64,000 nucleotides of DNA. It comes from Rehmannia glutinosa (lineage: Eukaryota > Streptophyta > Magnoliopsida > Lamiales > Orobanchaceae). This document shows, in pieces, positions 12,241 through 24,286 of the stretch (position 1 is its first letter; each line of letters starts with the position of its first letter). The notes below the pieces were generated by a model that worked only from the letters and a program-made list of their open reading frames with translations, had not been told where the DNA came from and searched no databases. The stretch spans positions 15,265,971 to 15,329,970 of the forward strand of contig CM071926.1 in the NCBI GenBank assembly GCA_016081115.2. The letters are read 5' to 3'. Made by a program: the position numbers and the translations under genes.

Positions 12241-12614
12241 GGGCTTGTATGGATGTATTTCCAAATCCAATTTTCAGTTTCTAGTGTTGGAAAATGAATT
12301 TTCAGACTTTATTGATTTCGTGTGAGAATTGAGAATATGTTTGGTTTGTTGTCTGAATTTCTATTTGAAAATGAGAATATGTTTGGTTATAGTTTTTCAA
12401 ATGTATTTTTGACATAGGTTTGCGTGATTGTAGTGTATTTTTACCTAGGTTTGCGTAATTGGAATGAATAATTGTTTGGTTGTGTTTTCAAAAGAATATT
12501 TTCCATAAAAAAGTGAAAACTGGAAACTGAAAACTTTTGAAACAAACATAAACCCATTTTCCGGAATAGTTGGAAAGTGGAAAAATGGTGTTGGAAACAC
12601 AACCATACAAGGCC
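12241..12614. mobile_element. MITE of 374 bp with terminal inverted repeats
   Basis: The left end GGGCTTGTATGGATGTATTT and the right end, read in reverse (GGCCTTGTATGGTTGTGTTT), are inverted repeats of about 28 bases with a few mismatches. The flanking triplet ATT is duplicated (12238-12240 and 12615-12617). Size, ends and 3-bp duplication suggest a Tourist-like (PIF/Harbinger) element, though ATT is not the usual TWA target. Internal near-repeats of TTTGGTT/GGTTTGCGT fill the centre. No coding capacity. Confidence 0.65.
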
Positions 12615-12858
12615 ATTGCATTCTTAAATTTTGACCAAATTTTATCATCTACCTCATATGGTGGTTTGAGAAAATTGTCTTCTCAGTACTTGAATTTATT
12701 TGCTACTCTTTTAGCGACTATGTCATTACATGAATACCATCGCATGGTAATTTGTCTTTGGGAAGAAATGACTAAACGAAAGAAAGATATTGCAGGATAA
12801 TATTGTTGATCAAATTATTGTCGCCGTTCTAAGGTCATTCCGAAAAATGTATCTTGAT
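12615..12858 (+). other. Short unrecognised open stretch
   Basis: An open frame ending at 12800 runs from inside the MITE through LRKLSSQYLNLFATLLATMS to a TAA. It could be a small gene fragment inside the Helitron, but I recognise no family and the start lies in the MITE. Treat as non-coding unless a homologue is found. Confidence 0.2.
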
Positions 12859-13500
12859 TAGGGGTGTCAATAGTGTTGTGTTTCGTGTTCTGACACGGGT
12901 ATTACACGTTTAGCACGAACACGATATATTTAATTATTTGTGTCAAGATACACGACACGAACACAATATATTTATGACACGGGTAACCCGACATGACACA
13001 TAATACTTATATAATTTGAATTTGACATGAAAAAAATAAAAAATTGAGAAAGAGCTAAACTTACAAATAAAGTACAGTAAATTATTAGAAAATACATTCA
13101 ATAATTTGTCCAGAATCACACAATAACATGCTATTATACAATTAAATGAGTTAAATAGGTCAATCGTGTTGACACGCGAGTCTACTTGACCTCGCCTCTT
13201 TATTTCTCATGTTAACCGTGTCTGACCTGAATTTGACCCGAACCTGCGAATGGTTGTACCTATGCCTACTATATTACATGTTTGACACAAACACGACACA
13301 TTTATTATTTGTGTCAAGGATACAAAATACAAACACGACCTATTTATGACACGACCATACGGGGAACCCGATACGAAAATACCTATATAATTTAAAGTTG
13401 ACACGAAAAAAATAAAAAATGGAGAAAAAGCTAAACTTACAAATAAAAAATACATTAAATTATTAGAAAATTCATTCAATAATTTGTCCAACAACATATA
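12859..13500. mobile_element. hAT-type MITE, one near-complete copy and one left arm
   Basis: Starts TAGGGGTGTCAATAG and is rich in ACACGACACGAAC/GTGTC words, typical of non-autonomous hAT elements. The first copy runs to about 13270 and includes the end block with CCATGTTAACCGTGTC-like text. A second left arm (about 13276-13500) repeats the same order of words. The matching right arm lies at 31653-31795, beyond the hAT transposon. A clean 8-bp duplication could not be found. Confidence 0.55.
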
Positions 13501-13539
13501 ACTAACTAAAATATCACATAATATGAAAATAACTAAAAC

Positions 13540-14155
13540 ATCACAAAATTTACACCGAGGATCCAAAACACTAGCAATAACCATCAAAAGATTGCATTGC
13601 CCCCAATATTTATCAAACTTTGCTTTCATTTGAGTTGCCATATTTCTCATAAATTCATCATCATCATCCGCAGCTTTATCAATTTCTTGTTTCACCCTCC
13701 AAACTTCAGGAAGATACAAATTTGAAGTAGGATACTCACTACCTGAAATGACATGAGTGGCAAGATTGAACACTTCTAAAAGCTGGCAAATATTTTTGAC
13801 CTTTTGCCAATCCTCATCTGATGGCATATAATCATAATGTGGCTCTCTTTCCTTATAAGCTGGAAATACAATCTGGAATTTTAGAGCAGTAGAAAGCATA
13901 AGATATGCCGAGTTCCATCTTGTTGCACAATCAATAAAGAGTTTTCTTTCTTTCATACCCTTCTGCTCTAAGACATCATAAAACTTCTGCAACCTTGAAT
14001 CATTCTGATTGATGTATTTCACAGTCTCACGAACATTGTAAATGATATTTTTGATCTTACTAAGGCCATCTTGAACCAATAGGTTTAATATATGAGCACA
14101 ACATCTAACATGGAATAAAGTGCCATCAAGAACTAACTTAGTGCTAAGTGATAAG
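13540..14155 (-). pseudogene. hAT transposase, middle part
   Basis: Minus-strand reading gives FHVRCCAHILNLLVQDGL, then DCATRWNSAYLML, and VIASVLDPRCKF near 13556. These are conserved landmarks of the RNase-H-like catalytic region in RICESLEEPER/BED-type hAT transposases. After PRCKF the similarity ends and the C-terminal hATC dimerisation domain is absent. The N-terminal half lies at 29692-30600. Removing the Athila element and one ATAAG copy puts the two halves in the same frame, so the frame was intact at this point when Athila inserted. It is now inactive because it is split and lacks its C-terminus. Confidence 0.75.
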
Positions 14156-15641
14156 TGTTCGCCTTATTTTTAGCTTCACCGCAAGTGTACGGTGTAGTTT
14201 ATAGAATAGGGTAAGCAAGGTCGTATCCACGGAGACTAATAAATTAATATGCTAAGTATTGATCCAAGATAGTCTTATTTTTATTTAGACGATCGAAATT
14301 TGATGATTGTTGTAATGAGATTAAGACAATTTAAATCACTAAAACACAAGATTAAGATAATACAAATGATAGAAGTATCAAGATAATGAAATGGATTTCC
14401 GAGTTAAGGTTTCGATTAATAATCCTCTTGTTGTCCGGTTTAATCAAGCCACATTATTATCAATATTCCTATAAGACGATCACAAAGCTATTTTACCCTC
14501 CCTCTCGAGATGCATATAAAACGTAGATTGAAATACTTATGCTAGCATCTCTACTCAACATGAAGCATTCAACTCCCAAAAGTTTAAAAGATCAAATGTC
14601 CTCACAAATATTTACAAACCTCTCGATTCATGCAAATATTTGTGTCGAGTATTCAAGATCTAATATTGAAACTCATCTCTCGAATTATGAATCAATATAT
14701 CAAACAAGTTAAATCATTGATCAAGTGATAAAACAAGAATAAGCTCAAAATACTCAAATAGGCTTCAAGATAATAACTTCAACTAAGATTAAAATATCCA
14801 ACAAGAGTTCATTAATCTACTTCCAAAACCCGGAAATCGCAAGAGTTTAGCTACACATGATTTCTAAACAACTTATAAACAAAGTGTTCAAAGCCATTAC
14901 AAATGAAAATGAAAGATTGAAACTAAAAGAGAAGCAAGAAAAACTTAGGAACGTCGACAATCTCTCGATATATCTCCGTTCTTCAAGCTCCGATGCAACC
15001 CGATTGTCTCCTTGATATCTCCTTCCAAGAGTTGACCCTTGTCTTGTGTTGTAGATCCCAAAAATGCCAGAATATCCTTGTGTGCGCCCCCCAAAAAGCC
15101 TTTTTATACCCACCATCAAGTTTAGGGCATAATCTAGAGTTATGGGATTCAGTAGCAGACGCACGGTGGTGCGTCGAGCACGGGTTACCCGTGCGCCACC
15201 CTGCTGAAATAATCCAAGTCTCTGTAGAGCACACGGGTGGTGCGTCGGAGCACGGCCTACCCGTGCGCCACCCCGGTGAAATCATTCATCCTCTGTAGGA
15301 CGCACGGGTCATGCGTCGATGCATGGGCTACCCGTGTGCACGGGTGGTGTCTGAGGCACGCCCAACCCGTGTGCCCCCTGTCTTTTCCGTAGACGCTCAA
15401 CTTTCGCTCTTTTTGGCTTCAGTTTTCGTATATTCACTCAATTCTCCGTGTTTCCACTCTGCTATCCTCGTATTCGTATTCAATTTGCTTCAAATATCAT
15501 GAAATTCCTACAAAATAAGCAAAGTGTAATATCTTTTCCACAAGGAGTGAATATGTAACATTTAACTCGAGTATGTGCATGTTTACTCATCATTATAGCC
15601 AGAAATACGCCTCAAAATACATGCAAAACTCACACCTATCA
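14156..15641 (-). repeat. Athila copy 1, 3' LTR (1,486 bp)
   Basis: Begins TGTTCGCCTTATTTTTAGC and ends CACACCTATCA on the plus strand. It matches 28567-29686 nearly base for base, except for 367 bp present here and absent there. The extra segment holds the GC-rich palindromic array. Just inside (15642-15660) is the complement of a purine-rich tract. Confidence 0.88.
15155..15382. repeat. GC-rich palindromic minisatellite in the Athila LTR
   Basis: Three units of about 71-75 bp. Each has GGTGGTGCGTCG, the 17-base dyad GCACGGGTTACCCGTGC or a near variant, CGCCACCC and a closing CTCTGTAG. GGGTGGTGC can also pair with GCGCCACCC, giving a long hairpin. The third unit is rearranged. The GC content is far above that of the surrounding LTR. 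Related arrays occur at 22551, 25799, 37218, 41336 and 44563. Confidence 0.8.
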
Positions 15642-16279
15642 AAATCACCCAAACTTACACCGTTGACCGTCCCGATCAACAATTTTTTTGAAAACACGAT
15701 AAAGCACAACAGGGAGATAAGAATAAAAGCGCACACAACGGATCCAAAAAGAAATTCATATTGTTCATCATGAATGTCAAGCAATAAACCAATCAAGCCT
15801 CAAATATCTGATCAAAGAACACGCCTCAAGTAAAACAAAGTGAAATGCTCTGAATTCCAACTCTCAAAGTTAAGTGTGTGAGACCCCGAATTTTAACGTG
15901 AGATTCGGTGTTATGTAGTGATTATTTATTCGGCTATGTATGACAAACCTATTATTAATGAAACTCGACTCTATTTTTATTTATTCCTTCCAACGTCAAT
16001 TACGCATTTCGCATTTTTAGAGCTTAGCAATTTTATATTCTTCCTCTAGTATTAATACTTGATCGAATGACTACTACTTTAGGAATATTAGACCTCCAAC
16101 AATTTAGGAGTACATTCCAATCCTTATCCTAATATTTCATCTTATTCTATAATTCATCCCAACCAATTTCCGAATCAATTTTTTTTAAAAAAAATAAAAT
16201 ATTTTTTTTATATTTTTAAAAATTTCGAAAATTACCATAAATGTGGAGGTTGTTTCATATTCTTTTCAAGACCTACAAT

Positions 16280-16330
16280 TATATATGTATATATATATAT
16301 ATTTACATATATATATATATATATATTTTT
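16280..16330. repeat. TA-rich microsatellite in the Tekay LTR
   Basis: An alternating TA/ATATGTA tract followed by a T run. Its length differs between all four LTR copies that show it (near 51620, 54195 and 63255), as expected for slippage. Confidence 0.75.
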
Positions 16331-18999
16331 TTTTTCTCAACTTTTGGTCACATGCTTAAAGGATGGACAAACTTTTCTTTCCACCAAATTCTAATAAATA
16401 AAAATACCAACACCATGATTATTATTCCCTCCAACTTTTGGCTCCTTGTCTTAGGGGAATCAATCATTTTTGTTATTTTTTTTCTTTATCTACCAATATT
16501 ATTCATTTCATAATAATCATAAAAACACAAGACTTGCTTCCATTTTCCTCTCTAAAGGATCAAATTTTCAAGCATAAGGTAAGAAAATCTTCATTTCTCC
16601 CAACTCTATTTTTCTTCTCCAATCCTCAACCTTATACCTTCACCATCTAATAATGTTGAATCCTTCTTGTTGAGGTACTCCTAGAGAAAATTCTTGAAGA
16701 ATTAGAGACCTAGATTTGACTACAAGCTTGAAGAGGAAATTCAAGATTTCATATTATTAAGGTGAGAAAATTATGGTTTTAGTATTTTTCTCTTGACAAC
16801 ATGAAGAATTAATTTTTCACTCAAGAATATAATTTTTTGGAGTTTAGGGGCTGACCTACACCATCTCAAGTGGAGGTTAGAGGCTTGAAGGAAAATTTCC
16901 ATTTTTGAGACTACTTGAAGATATTAAGGTGAGTAGTAACCATTTGGTACTAGTATATTTTCTTTAGACTTGAGACTTTAATTTTAACACCAAATTATGG
17001 TTTGGATACCATTTAGGGGCTTATCTTCAAGAGTTTGAGTCAAGAAGTTGATTCAAGGAAGAAGACCACATTTTAGATCAACCCGAGAAACTACTACGAG
17101 GTGGGTGGAAAAATTCTTTCAACTTCTAGGTGTTTTAAATTGAAAATATGCATGTAGTATTTTGTTATTGAGCACTTGAGATATATATTATGTATTGCAT
17201 GCTATTTTCTTGTATCAAGTTGGAAAAATTCTCAAGTGTTGCTCAAAAATGTGATTTATCGAAAAATAGGGCATACATGCACATTTTATTGTTATACTTG
17301 ATGAAATTTTGTATGAGAAGGATATGTATGTGTATGACTCTTGAAATCTATGTTTTGAATGATTTATAACCTGGACAAGTCGAGCATAATTGATTAAATT
17401 TCAACTTTTGGACTTAAAATGCAAAAATGGAAAGTTGGTGGACTTAATTGCAAGAAAAATAAAATTTAAGGGACCCCTCTGTAATTTTCGATTTTTGGGA
17501 CTGAACTCAGGTTCAAAAATTATGTTTTGATATTTTAATAAAGTTTTAAGAGTTTTTAGATAAATAAAATCAACCCTTGAAAGCCCAAGGACTAGATTGT
17601 AAAATTTGAGAAGTTTAGGGGCTATTTTGCAAATTTCGAAACTGTACCAGACCCTAATTTTGAAATTTGAAATTTTAACTCTTAAGGGACTGGAAATAAC
17701 ATATTTTAAGTGTATTCCAAAAATCCAAGTGTTTAGAGTTTGGAAAGTAATTTTATAAAAGTTGAAGGACTAAAGTGTAAAAGATTAAACTTGAGGACCC
17801 AAATGAAATTTCCAGGACTTATGCAGCCCATGCACCTGGAAATACTAATTTAACTATAACATAATTATATTTTGGACCCAAGGTTCAAATTTCATAACAA
17901 TTGGACCCCTAAAAGCCTTAAAGGCAATTATTTCAAAATGGGACAAAAATGAGATTTTCAAAAGTTAAGGGACCTATACTTATGGCGTTTTAAAACTGTT
18001 TTTGTTCCAATATCCCACTAACCTTAGTGACATTTTCCAACTGGAATCACATTAAAAGCCCTCCCGGTTTGTGAGTTCCGATTATTTTAAACTTAAGGCC
18101 CGAAATGACAATTTTAACAAATTTGGGGCCAATGTGAGAATTTTATAAAAACTCGACCTCAAAACTTTAAAAACCTGAATCTCTGAACAATTTAGAGATT
18201 TTAGGAACTGACCTCATAATTTTTCAAGGTCGGGATATTTATTTATTCAATTTTTAACCCCAAAAGTATTGATTTTTACAAAACGGGGCTAATTGTAAAT
18301 TTTTCTTTTTATCAAGGACCTAACTTAAATTATTTTTCATTTACTAAAACAGCCCTGGACCCTCTGACTTTAATTATTAATTAAAATATTTTATTTTCTC
18401 AAAAAACTACTTGACTTATCGGATCGTCTTGACCGATTAAAACCCAATCGCGGGGTGACTTCCTCGTGTTGCGATTTCGAATCTATAACGGACTTATGTT
18501 CCACCTAATCTTTCAAGATATCGAAGATTGCTTATCCTCCCGATAATCATCTTCATCCAAATAACTCCACCAACGCCATAATTACTTTACGCAAATTTTC
18601 GAAAACTTTTTATGAATCGCTTTCAATCAATATACTGATGCTGGTTGACTACCGAACGTGTACTTAATTTCTCGCCTGAGTCAACTTGGTGTGTCGAGCT
18701 CACGTCGGAATGGATACGGGATGGAACCGGGCAGCTCGGCCGCTATTCCACTCTTCCGCCCCATCGCCCTAATCCCGCAACCGAGGGACGGAGTTTGTCC
18801 AAGGGAAGCGGGTCGTAGTAACGAGGTATAATCATGATTATGACGAATCCGAGCCTTGCTAGCTCCAACGTGGATTTTGTCTTTGCCTATGGAGCAATAA
18901 GGTGACAGGTCTTGGACCATCATGAACGGGAGTTACAAGGAAGAACGAAGGAATCATTTTGCCTCGATCCACACGATTCCGGAGTTGAACGGAACGTTT

Positions 19000-19119
19000 G
19001 GTTGGCGCTACACTTCAGTACGCAACCGCTACTTGTAATACATGGGTTGGCGCTACACTTCAGTACGCAACCACTAATTGTCTTGCATGGGATTGGCGCT
19101 ACACTTCAGTACGCAATCC
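19000..19119. repeat. Three hairpin repeats in the Tekay LTR
   Basis: Units at 19000-19027, 19045-19072 and 19090-19119 share GGCGCTACACTTCAGTACGC. Each is bounded by complementary arms: GGTTG/CAACC in the first two and GGATTG/CAATCC in the third, so both arms changed together. Spacers contain CATGGG. The trio recurs at 56911-57033, with CAAGACG in place of CAGTACG in the loop, and partly at 44757-44826. Confidence 0.75.
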
Positions 19120-19677
19120 TCCTGTTTGCTTGAATCATCGTGCCTGTGTGACCACGAACTATTTCTTAAACTATATAGATATATTACTTAATATATTTAT
19201 CACGGTGCTTGTGGGCTATGTATGAAAACATGCATCATACCTCACGCGTTTTCATACAACCGTTTTCTCGCATTAACTATATATATCGCCACACATGCAC
19301 ACGATCACCCCATCCACTGAGATTTCTGTCTCATTCCCTCCTGTTTTCTAACCTTTAGATGAAAAGTTCGTTGAAGACATCAAACCTCATGCAGATTGAA
19401 TCCCTATCAGAATGAGGAGCGACATTTCCTTTTACTTTTATTTGTTGTTGGACTCCTTCATTTTATTTCGTTGGATGTAAGTTAATTCGGATAATCTTTT
19501 GGGTTGTTTTTCGGATACCGCCAGGACTTTAAGATGTAATTTGTACTCGTGTTTATTTTAATTCCATTGCATTAGACTCTATTTTACTTGGAGTTTTGTA
19601 TCTTTGGTTTAGATGTTGATTTATTTCTGTTTAAGTGATTGATCGTTGTCGCGTCACGTTTGGGGCGTGACAAAGTG

Positions 19678-20911
19678 TATACTCTCATCTCACGAGGATA
19701 TATGACGTGTTTACGCTCAAATCAGTTCGATGTCGCAAAATTACCATAGGCTTGCAATTCGTCTCATATCTCCGCCACTAGAGTGTATGCAATTTGTGAA
19801 TCAAAAATGACTTTCTCATTTGGTTGTAATGAAGGCTCTTTGGTTTGGGTAGGAAATTTTGGATAAAGTGACTCAAACTCGAGTATATAGACCGATGAGC
19901 ATATCAAACATTTTCATTACCATCCCATATGCTACTCCAATCATCCCTCATTTTTATCAACTTTATTTATCTCCATTTCCTTTCTTTCTTTTGAGAATCG
20001 CCTCAAATCACAATCCTTCGCCCCCCAAGTTTATCAACTTTTCAATTTTTTTTTTTCATTTGTGCAATTTCAACACTTCTTTTTCAACTCCTTTCCTTCC
20101 TCTTTCTGTTCCATTTAACCAAGTATGCCCACTTATCCTACTTTTCAATTCCCACCCATTCATCCTCATTCATTCCTTTACTCAACGCTATACATTCGAG
20201 TTTAAGGTGATGGATATATTAAGATCAAGGGTTAAATTTTTGTGGTTATCAAAGAAATAGGCTATAGGCTCAACTTGGCTAACTAGGAATTTCAACATCT
20301 TTAGGTAGGTAAAAGGCTTGAAAGGCTAGCAAAGATGGCCTTTAATCACCTTCACAATTCGCATACAACATGTGGCCTTGACAGAGATACCCAAGCAAGT
20401 TCTAGAATTTTAACAACATGAATGATACACTCAAATCACAACAAGACTGCACAAGATACAAGCAGTAAAGGCTCAAAAGCTCACAAGCCTGCAATTATGT
20501 AATTTAAAGCATCAAACCAAGTTTTCCATATCAACATGCTCAATGTCATCTATTCAAGGCTCAATCAACTCATAACCAACATCCAATCCCAACAATATGA
20601 ATTTTCAATCAACACACAACAACAAGTTGCAACATGCCCGGTCAACTCACTCTCTAACCACTACGAAAGCAATAGACGTGCTAAAGCCATAAACGTGCTC
20701 TAATGCAATGCTACCTATAATGCTCTAATGCAACTATATGAAAACAAGAAATGCATGATTATATTATTTTTTTTTGTTTTTTTTTTTAAATTTGGTATCC
20801 ACACTTTTTCATATATTAAAATACTATCTCTCCCCCCAAACTTGAATGAAATTATAATGTCCTAAAGAGAAAAATAGAATTTCAATAACGAAAAGTGGGG
20901 ATATACCTGAA
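19678..20911. other. Athila 3' untranslated region
   Basis: Continues the sequence broken by the solo LTR and matches 37975-39225 of Athila copy 2 along most of its length. No conserved frame is shared by the two copies. The 133-residue plus-strand open frame at 19859 is not kept in copy 2. Confidence 0.6.
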
Positions 20912-21920
20912 TCACTGCGGTGGCGGCGGTGGGAAGTGGCCTTGGGAAATATGCCACATTTGTAACTGTTGGAGCACTTGCCACGTCTCCTCAGAACGCC
21001 GATCATAGCGCTCACTGAACGCGAGAAAATCAGCCCGATGTTGCCTTAAGTCCTCCCCCTGTTGCCTCAACTCCTCTCCTTGCCGACGCAAGTCCTCCCC
21101 AAATGCATATAACATGTCTTGAAAATCATTGCCGCGTTGGGGACCTCCACTATGAGAAGTGCCGGGTTGGGGTCCTCCCCAAACGCATATAACATGTCCT
21201 GCCTAGCTAACTGTTCTATTTGCTCTGCGAAATTGACGGCTGTGTTGTAGGGGGTATTTGTGACCATACACCAGAGTAGATAAAGCTCCTTAGTAGTCAT
21301 CCCTCAAATATTTTCTCGGGCGAACACGGAGGATGCATTCACGCGTTGTATGTACCGGAAAATCGGATTTCGATCCAAGAGGCTTTGGCGATCCGCGCGG
21401 CATACAACATAGGCCCCGTTTGTGGTGTTTCCACAAGCATTCTCCAAAAGTCATATTGATCATAATGGGGCATCGGGCGGGTACGAGCGTTTGTTGGAAC
21501 CTCGAAAATGGTGTTCAATTGGGTCATAGACAATTGTCTACGAACGTTTCCCAACTGAAATCGTATCATATATGGTTCAAAAGTACGCCTTGTTTGAGTA
21601 CTTCCACGGTACTCAAAAAATCCAGTGTGAACCGTTTAAAGGTCGGCCACCTTCGGCTCATAAAATTGGTCCATCCGACCTTTGCAAAGAGACTCCAAAC
21701 GTCCTCATGTATCCCCAAAGTTTGGGTACAGTCATCGTCGGCATATCGGGATGGAGCTATTTGGCGACCCACCAAGCGATTCCATCGCTCAAGATCATCG
21801 GCATTTGTCAAGTCAACCCCATATGCCGCAGGACTGTTTTGGTCTACCTCTGGCGGTGCCACGTCTCGTTGTGCGCCCGCGTGCACGTCTCCTTCCTCCT
21901 CGGGATTTCTTCGCCGCCAT
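20912..21920 (-). pseudogene. Athila ORF1 (env-position ORF), copy 1, broken
   Basis: Located after pol in the element's direction, where Athila elements carry an extra ORF of unknown function (ATHILA ORF-1 family, sometimes called env-like). The start at 21920 gives an Arg/Lys-rich N-terminus. The frame then shifts into LTNADDLERWN, VGWTNFMSRRW, FKRFTLDFLSTVEVL, FQLGNVRRQLSMTQLN and LLWCMVTNTPYNTA. The C-terminus is Gln/Arg-rich (RQQGEDLRQ), likely coiled coil, and ends with a proline run. Compared with copy 2 a central segment of about 130 codons after EQIEQLARQ is missing, and a short duplication follows. At least three frameshifts are present. No membrane segment or signal peptide is evident. 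Confidence 0.7.
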
Positions 21921-22550
21921 GAAAGATTTGTACCTGAAATACATTCCATTAGCATCCCAATATCATCAATGGCAACAACAAAGTAAGGGATTAAAGCTAA
22001 CATATTAGGTGATGCAAATTCACTTCCCTACTTCACTTTGATCGATCAACTACCCTAAGCAAGCAAAAATTATGGCCATTTTAGACAAGTATTAGCTCAA
22101 ACAATCATTGGCCATGCCTTATTCATCAATATTTCATCCAAAATCTCCTCAATTATACAAGCCCACAAGGTGTTTGATAAATTGCTTCAAAGAGTTTTTT
22201 CATTAAAAACATAGCAAAAATATCAAAGCTAGCACCAATCATGATTCCCATTACATAATTGACAAGAAATTCACAAGGAAAAACGATGCTCTTACCGGAA
22301 TTTTCGAATTTCGACTCAAATTGAACAACTTGAACCCTAGGTGCTTTTTCTTCAATGTTTCTTCAATCCAACTTGAATATAATCCAAATTGTGGTTCTAA
22401 TGTGATGGGGGAGTGATTAAAAGGGAGAATTTGGGTAGAAATTACACGAAATTATGAAGGCAATGAAATTTGAGAGGTGGGCGCGCGATTTGGGGGAATT
22501 TTGGTAAGAAGAGCAGTTTTAAAACTGCTCTTATTTATGCCCCTTCTGAA

Positions 22551-22670
22551 AGGCGCATGGGTGGTGCGTCGAAGCACGGGTTACCCGTGCGCCACCCCGG
22601 TAGAATTCCCCAACTCTCTGTAGGGCGCACGGGTGGTGTGCCAACGCACGGGCTACCCGTGCGCACCTAT
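22551..22670. repeat. GC-rich palindromic array between Athila pol and ORF1
   Basis: Two units related to those in the LTR: GGGTGGTGCGTCGAAGCACG, the perfect dyad GCACGGGTTACCCGTGC, CGCCACCCCGGTAGAATTC and CTCTGTAG, then a second, shorter unit. A separate perfect 20-base palindrome (GAGCAGTTTT and its complement) lies just left at 22511-22530. Confidence 0.75.
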
Positions 22671-22884
22671 ACAACAATTCAACTTTTTTTTTTCAAAAAC
22701 ACACAAAAATGAAACAAAAATACACAAATCACACTCATTTAGAGAAACACGCATATCAAATCACTCCAATCACACAAAATTGAAACTAAACACACAAAAA
22801 ATGAAAATCACACGAAAAACCGTTGGGTTGCCTCCCAACAAGCGCTATATTTAACGTTTTTAGCTTGACGCCTGTTTTGTTAAA

Positions 22885-24280
22885 TTACGGGTCGCGCAAG
22901 GTGGTGGATGTCACCTCCTCTTGATTTCCTCGGTAGAAGTAGTGCTTAATCCGTTGGCCGTTTACCATGAAAGTCTCACCTTCTTTTGTCAACAATTCTA
23001 TAATCCCGGGTGGATTCAATACTTTCTTTATCACGAATGGCCCCGACCACTTAAACTTGAGTTTTCCCGGGAAAAATTTAAGGCGTGAATTGTATAGGAG
23101 CACCGGTTCTCCCGGTAAAAACTCTCTTTTCTTAATCATCTTATCATGCCACCTCTTGATTCTTTCCTTATAAATTCGGGAGTTTTCGTAAGCTTCATCC
23201 CGAAACTCTTCCATCTGATTCAAATGGAGCAACCTTTCCTCGCCGGATTTCTGAAAATCCAGATTTAGTTTCTTGACCGCCCAAAATGCTTTGTGCTCCA
23301 ATTTTACCGGCAAATGGCACGACTTCCCAAAGACGAGTTGATATGGAGATGTGCCCAACGGTGTCTTATATGCAGTCCGGTATGCCCATAGAACATCATC
23401 CAATTTTAATGCCCAATCTTTTCGGTTGATGTTAACCGTCTTCTCAAGAATTTGTTTGATCTCCCGGTTGGCTACTTCGGCTTGCCCATTAGCTTGTGGA
23501 TGGTATGCCAATGCAACTTTATGTTTCACCCCATATTTTGCCAACAAATTGCTCATCAATTTATTTACAAAATGCGACCCTCCATCGCTAATTAAAGCTC
23601 TTGGAGTGCCAAATCGAGTAAATATATTTTTCTTAAGGAACTTCATCACTATTTGAGCATCATTTGTTTTGGAAGGAATCGCCTCTACCCAATGGGATAC
23701 ATACTCCACCGCAAGTAGAATATATTGATAGCCGAAGATGATGGAAATGGGCCCATAAAGTCAATCCCCAAACATCGAACAATTCAACTTCGATACGTTT
23801 GTCATCGGCATCTCGTGTCTTTCGAAATGTTGCCCATTCGCTGACACTGTCACATTGTTGCACAAACAAATAGCAATCATTAAATAGAGTGGGCAAGATA
23901 GCCCACTCGGCAATACCTTCCCGGCAAGTGCGAGTTGGGCCAAAATGTCCGCCTGCAGGGTGAAGAGTGACATGTTGTAGGACTCCCTCCCATTCTTCTT
24001 GAGGTACGCATCTTCTTATGATTTTGTCCGCGCACCTCTTAAAGAGTAGGGGGTCATCCCACATGTAGAACTTTACATCATATAAGAATTTCTTCTTTTG
24101 ATACGGTGATAGATCCGGAGGTAGAACTCCGACAGCCAAGTAGTTGACAAAGTCCGCATACCATGGGAACTTTGCCTCAAGCATGAGTAATCGTTCATCA
24201 GGAAACTCCTCTTTTATTAATCCCGTACTTCCTTTTGCTCCCTCTTGATTTTCTAATCGAGACAAATGGTCTGCTACCAC
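22885..24280 (-). pseudogene. Athila copy 1 integrase
   Basis: The frame starts at the end of RNase H (VADHLSRLE, 24280). It passes a zinc-binding region (GGHFGPTRT and partner cysteines, frameshifted near 23940) and a DDE core with Asp in ELFDVWG, Asp in ALISDGGSHFVN and Glu in QANGQAEVANREI. The C-terminal part ends near TLRDP at 22885. Integrase would insert element cDNA into chromosomal DNA. The first catalytic Asp region and the second lie in different frames (overlap at 23660-23709), so no functional protein is made. The C-terminal 274 residues are uninterrupted. Confidence 0.82.
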
Positions 24281-24286
24281 GTTCTC

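Larger units (their letters stand above)
15877..19672 (+). mobile_element. Solo LTR of a Tekay-like retrotransposon (3,796 bp)
   Basis: Begins TGTGAGACCCCGAATTTT and ends GGGGCGTGACA. A perfect 5-bp duplication AAGTG flanks it (15872-15876 and 19673-19677), and the sequence on either side continues as Athila DNA matching copy 2 near 37970. It is the same LTR as at 53798-57585. No internal region remains, as expected after recombination between the two LTRs of a full element. The open frames inside it, including one rich in isoleucine near 16241, are by-products of the LTR sequence. Confidence 0.9.

Noticed and set aside
14983..15298. Overlapping open frames of about 100 residues on both strands in the Athila LTR
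   Set aside because: Both come from the GC-rich palindromic array, which lacks stop codons on either strand. The matching LTR at 28567 lacks the segment altogether.
14996..15382. CRISPR-like repeat-spacer pattern in the 71-75 bp units
   Set aside because: Eukaryotic context; spacers are related to each other and units diverge. It is a minisatellite of palindromes.
16241..16513. Open frame rich in Ile/Tyr with a hydrophobic end, recurring at 51582 and 63257
   Set aside because: It recurs only because the LTR copies are nearly identical. It runs through the TA microsatellite, and its length changes with that repeat. Not a conserved gene.
19859..20260. 133-residue plus-strand open frame
   Set aside because: Not preserved in Athila copy 2 at the corresponding position; composition is that of AT-rich untranslated DNA.
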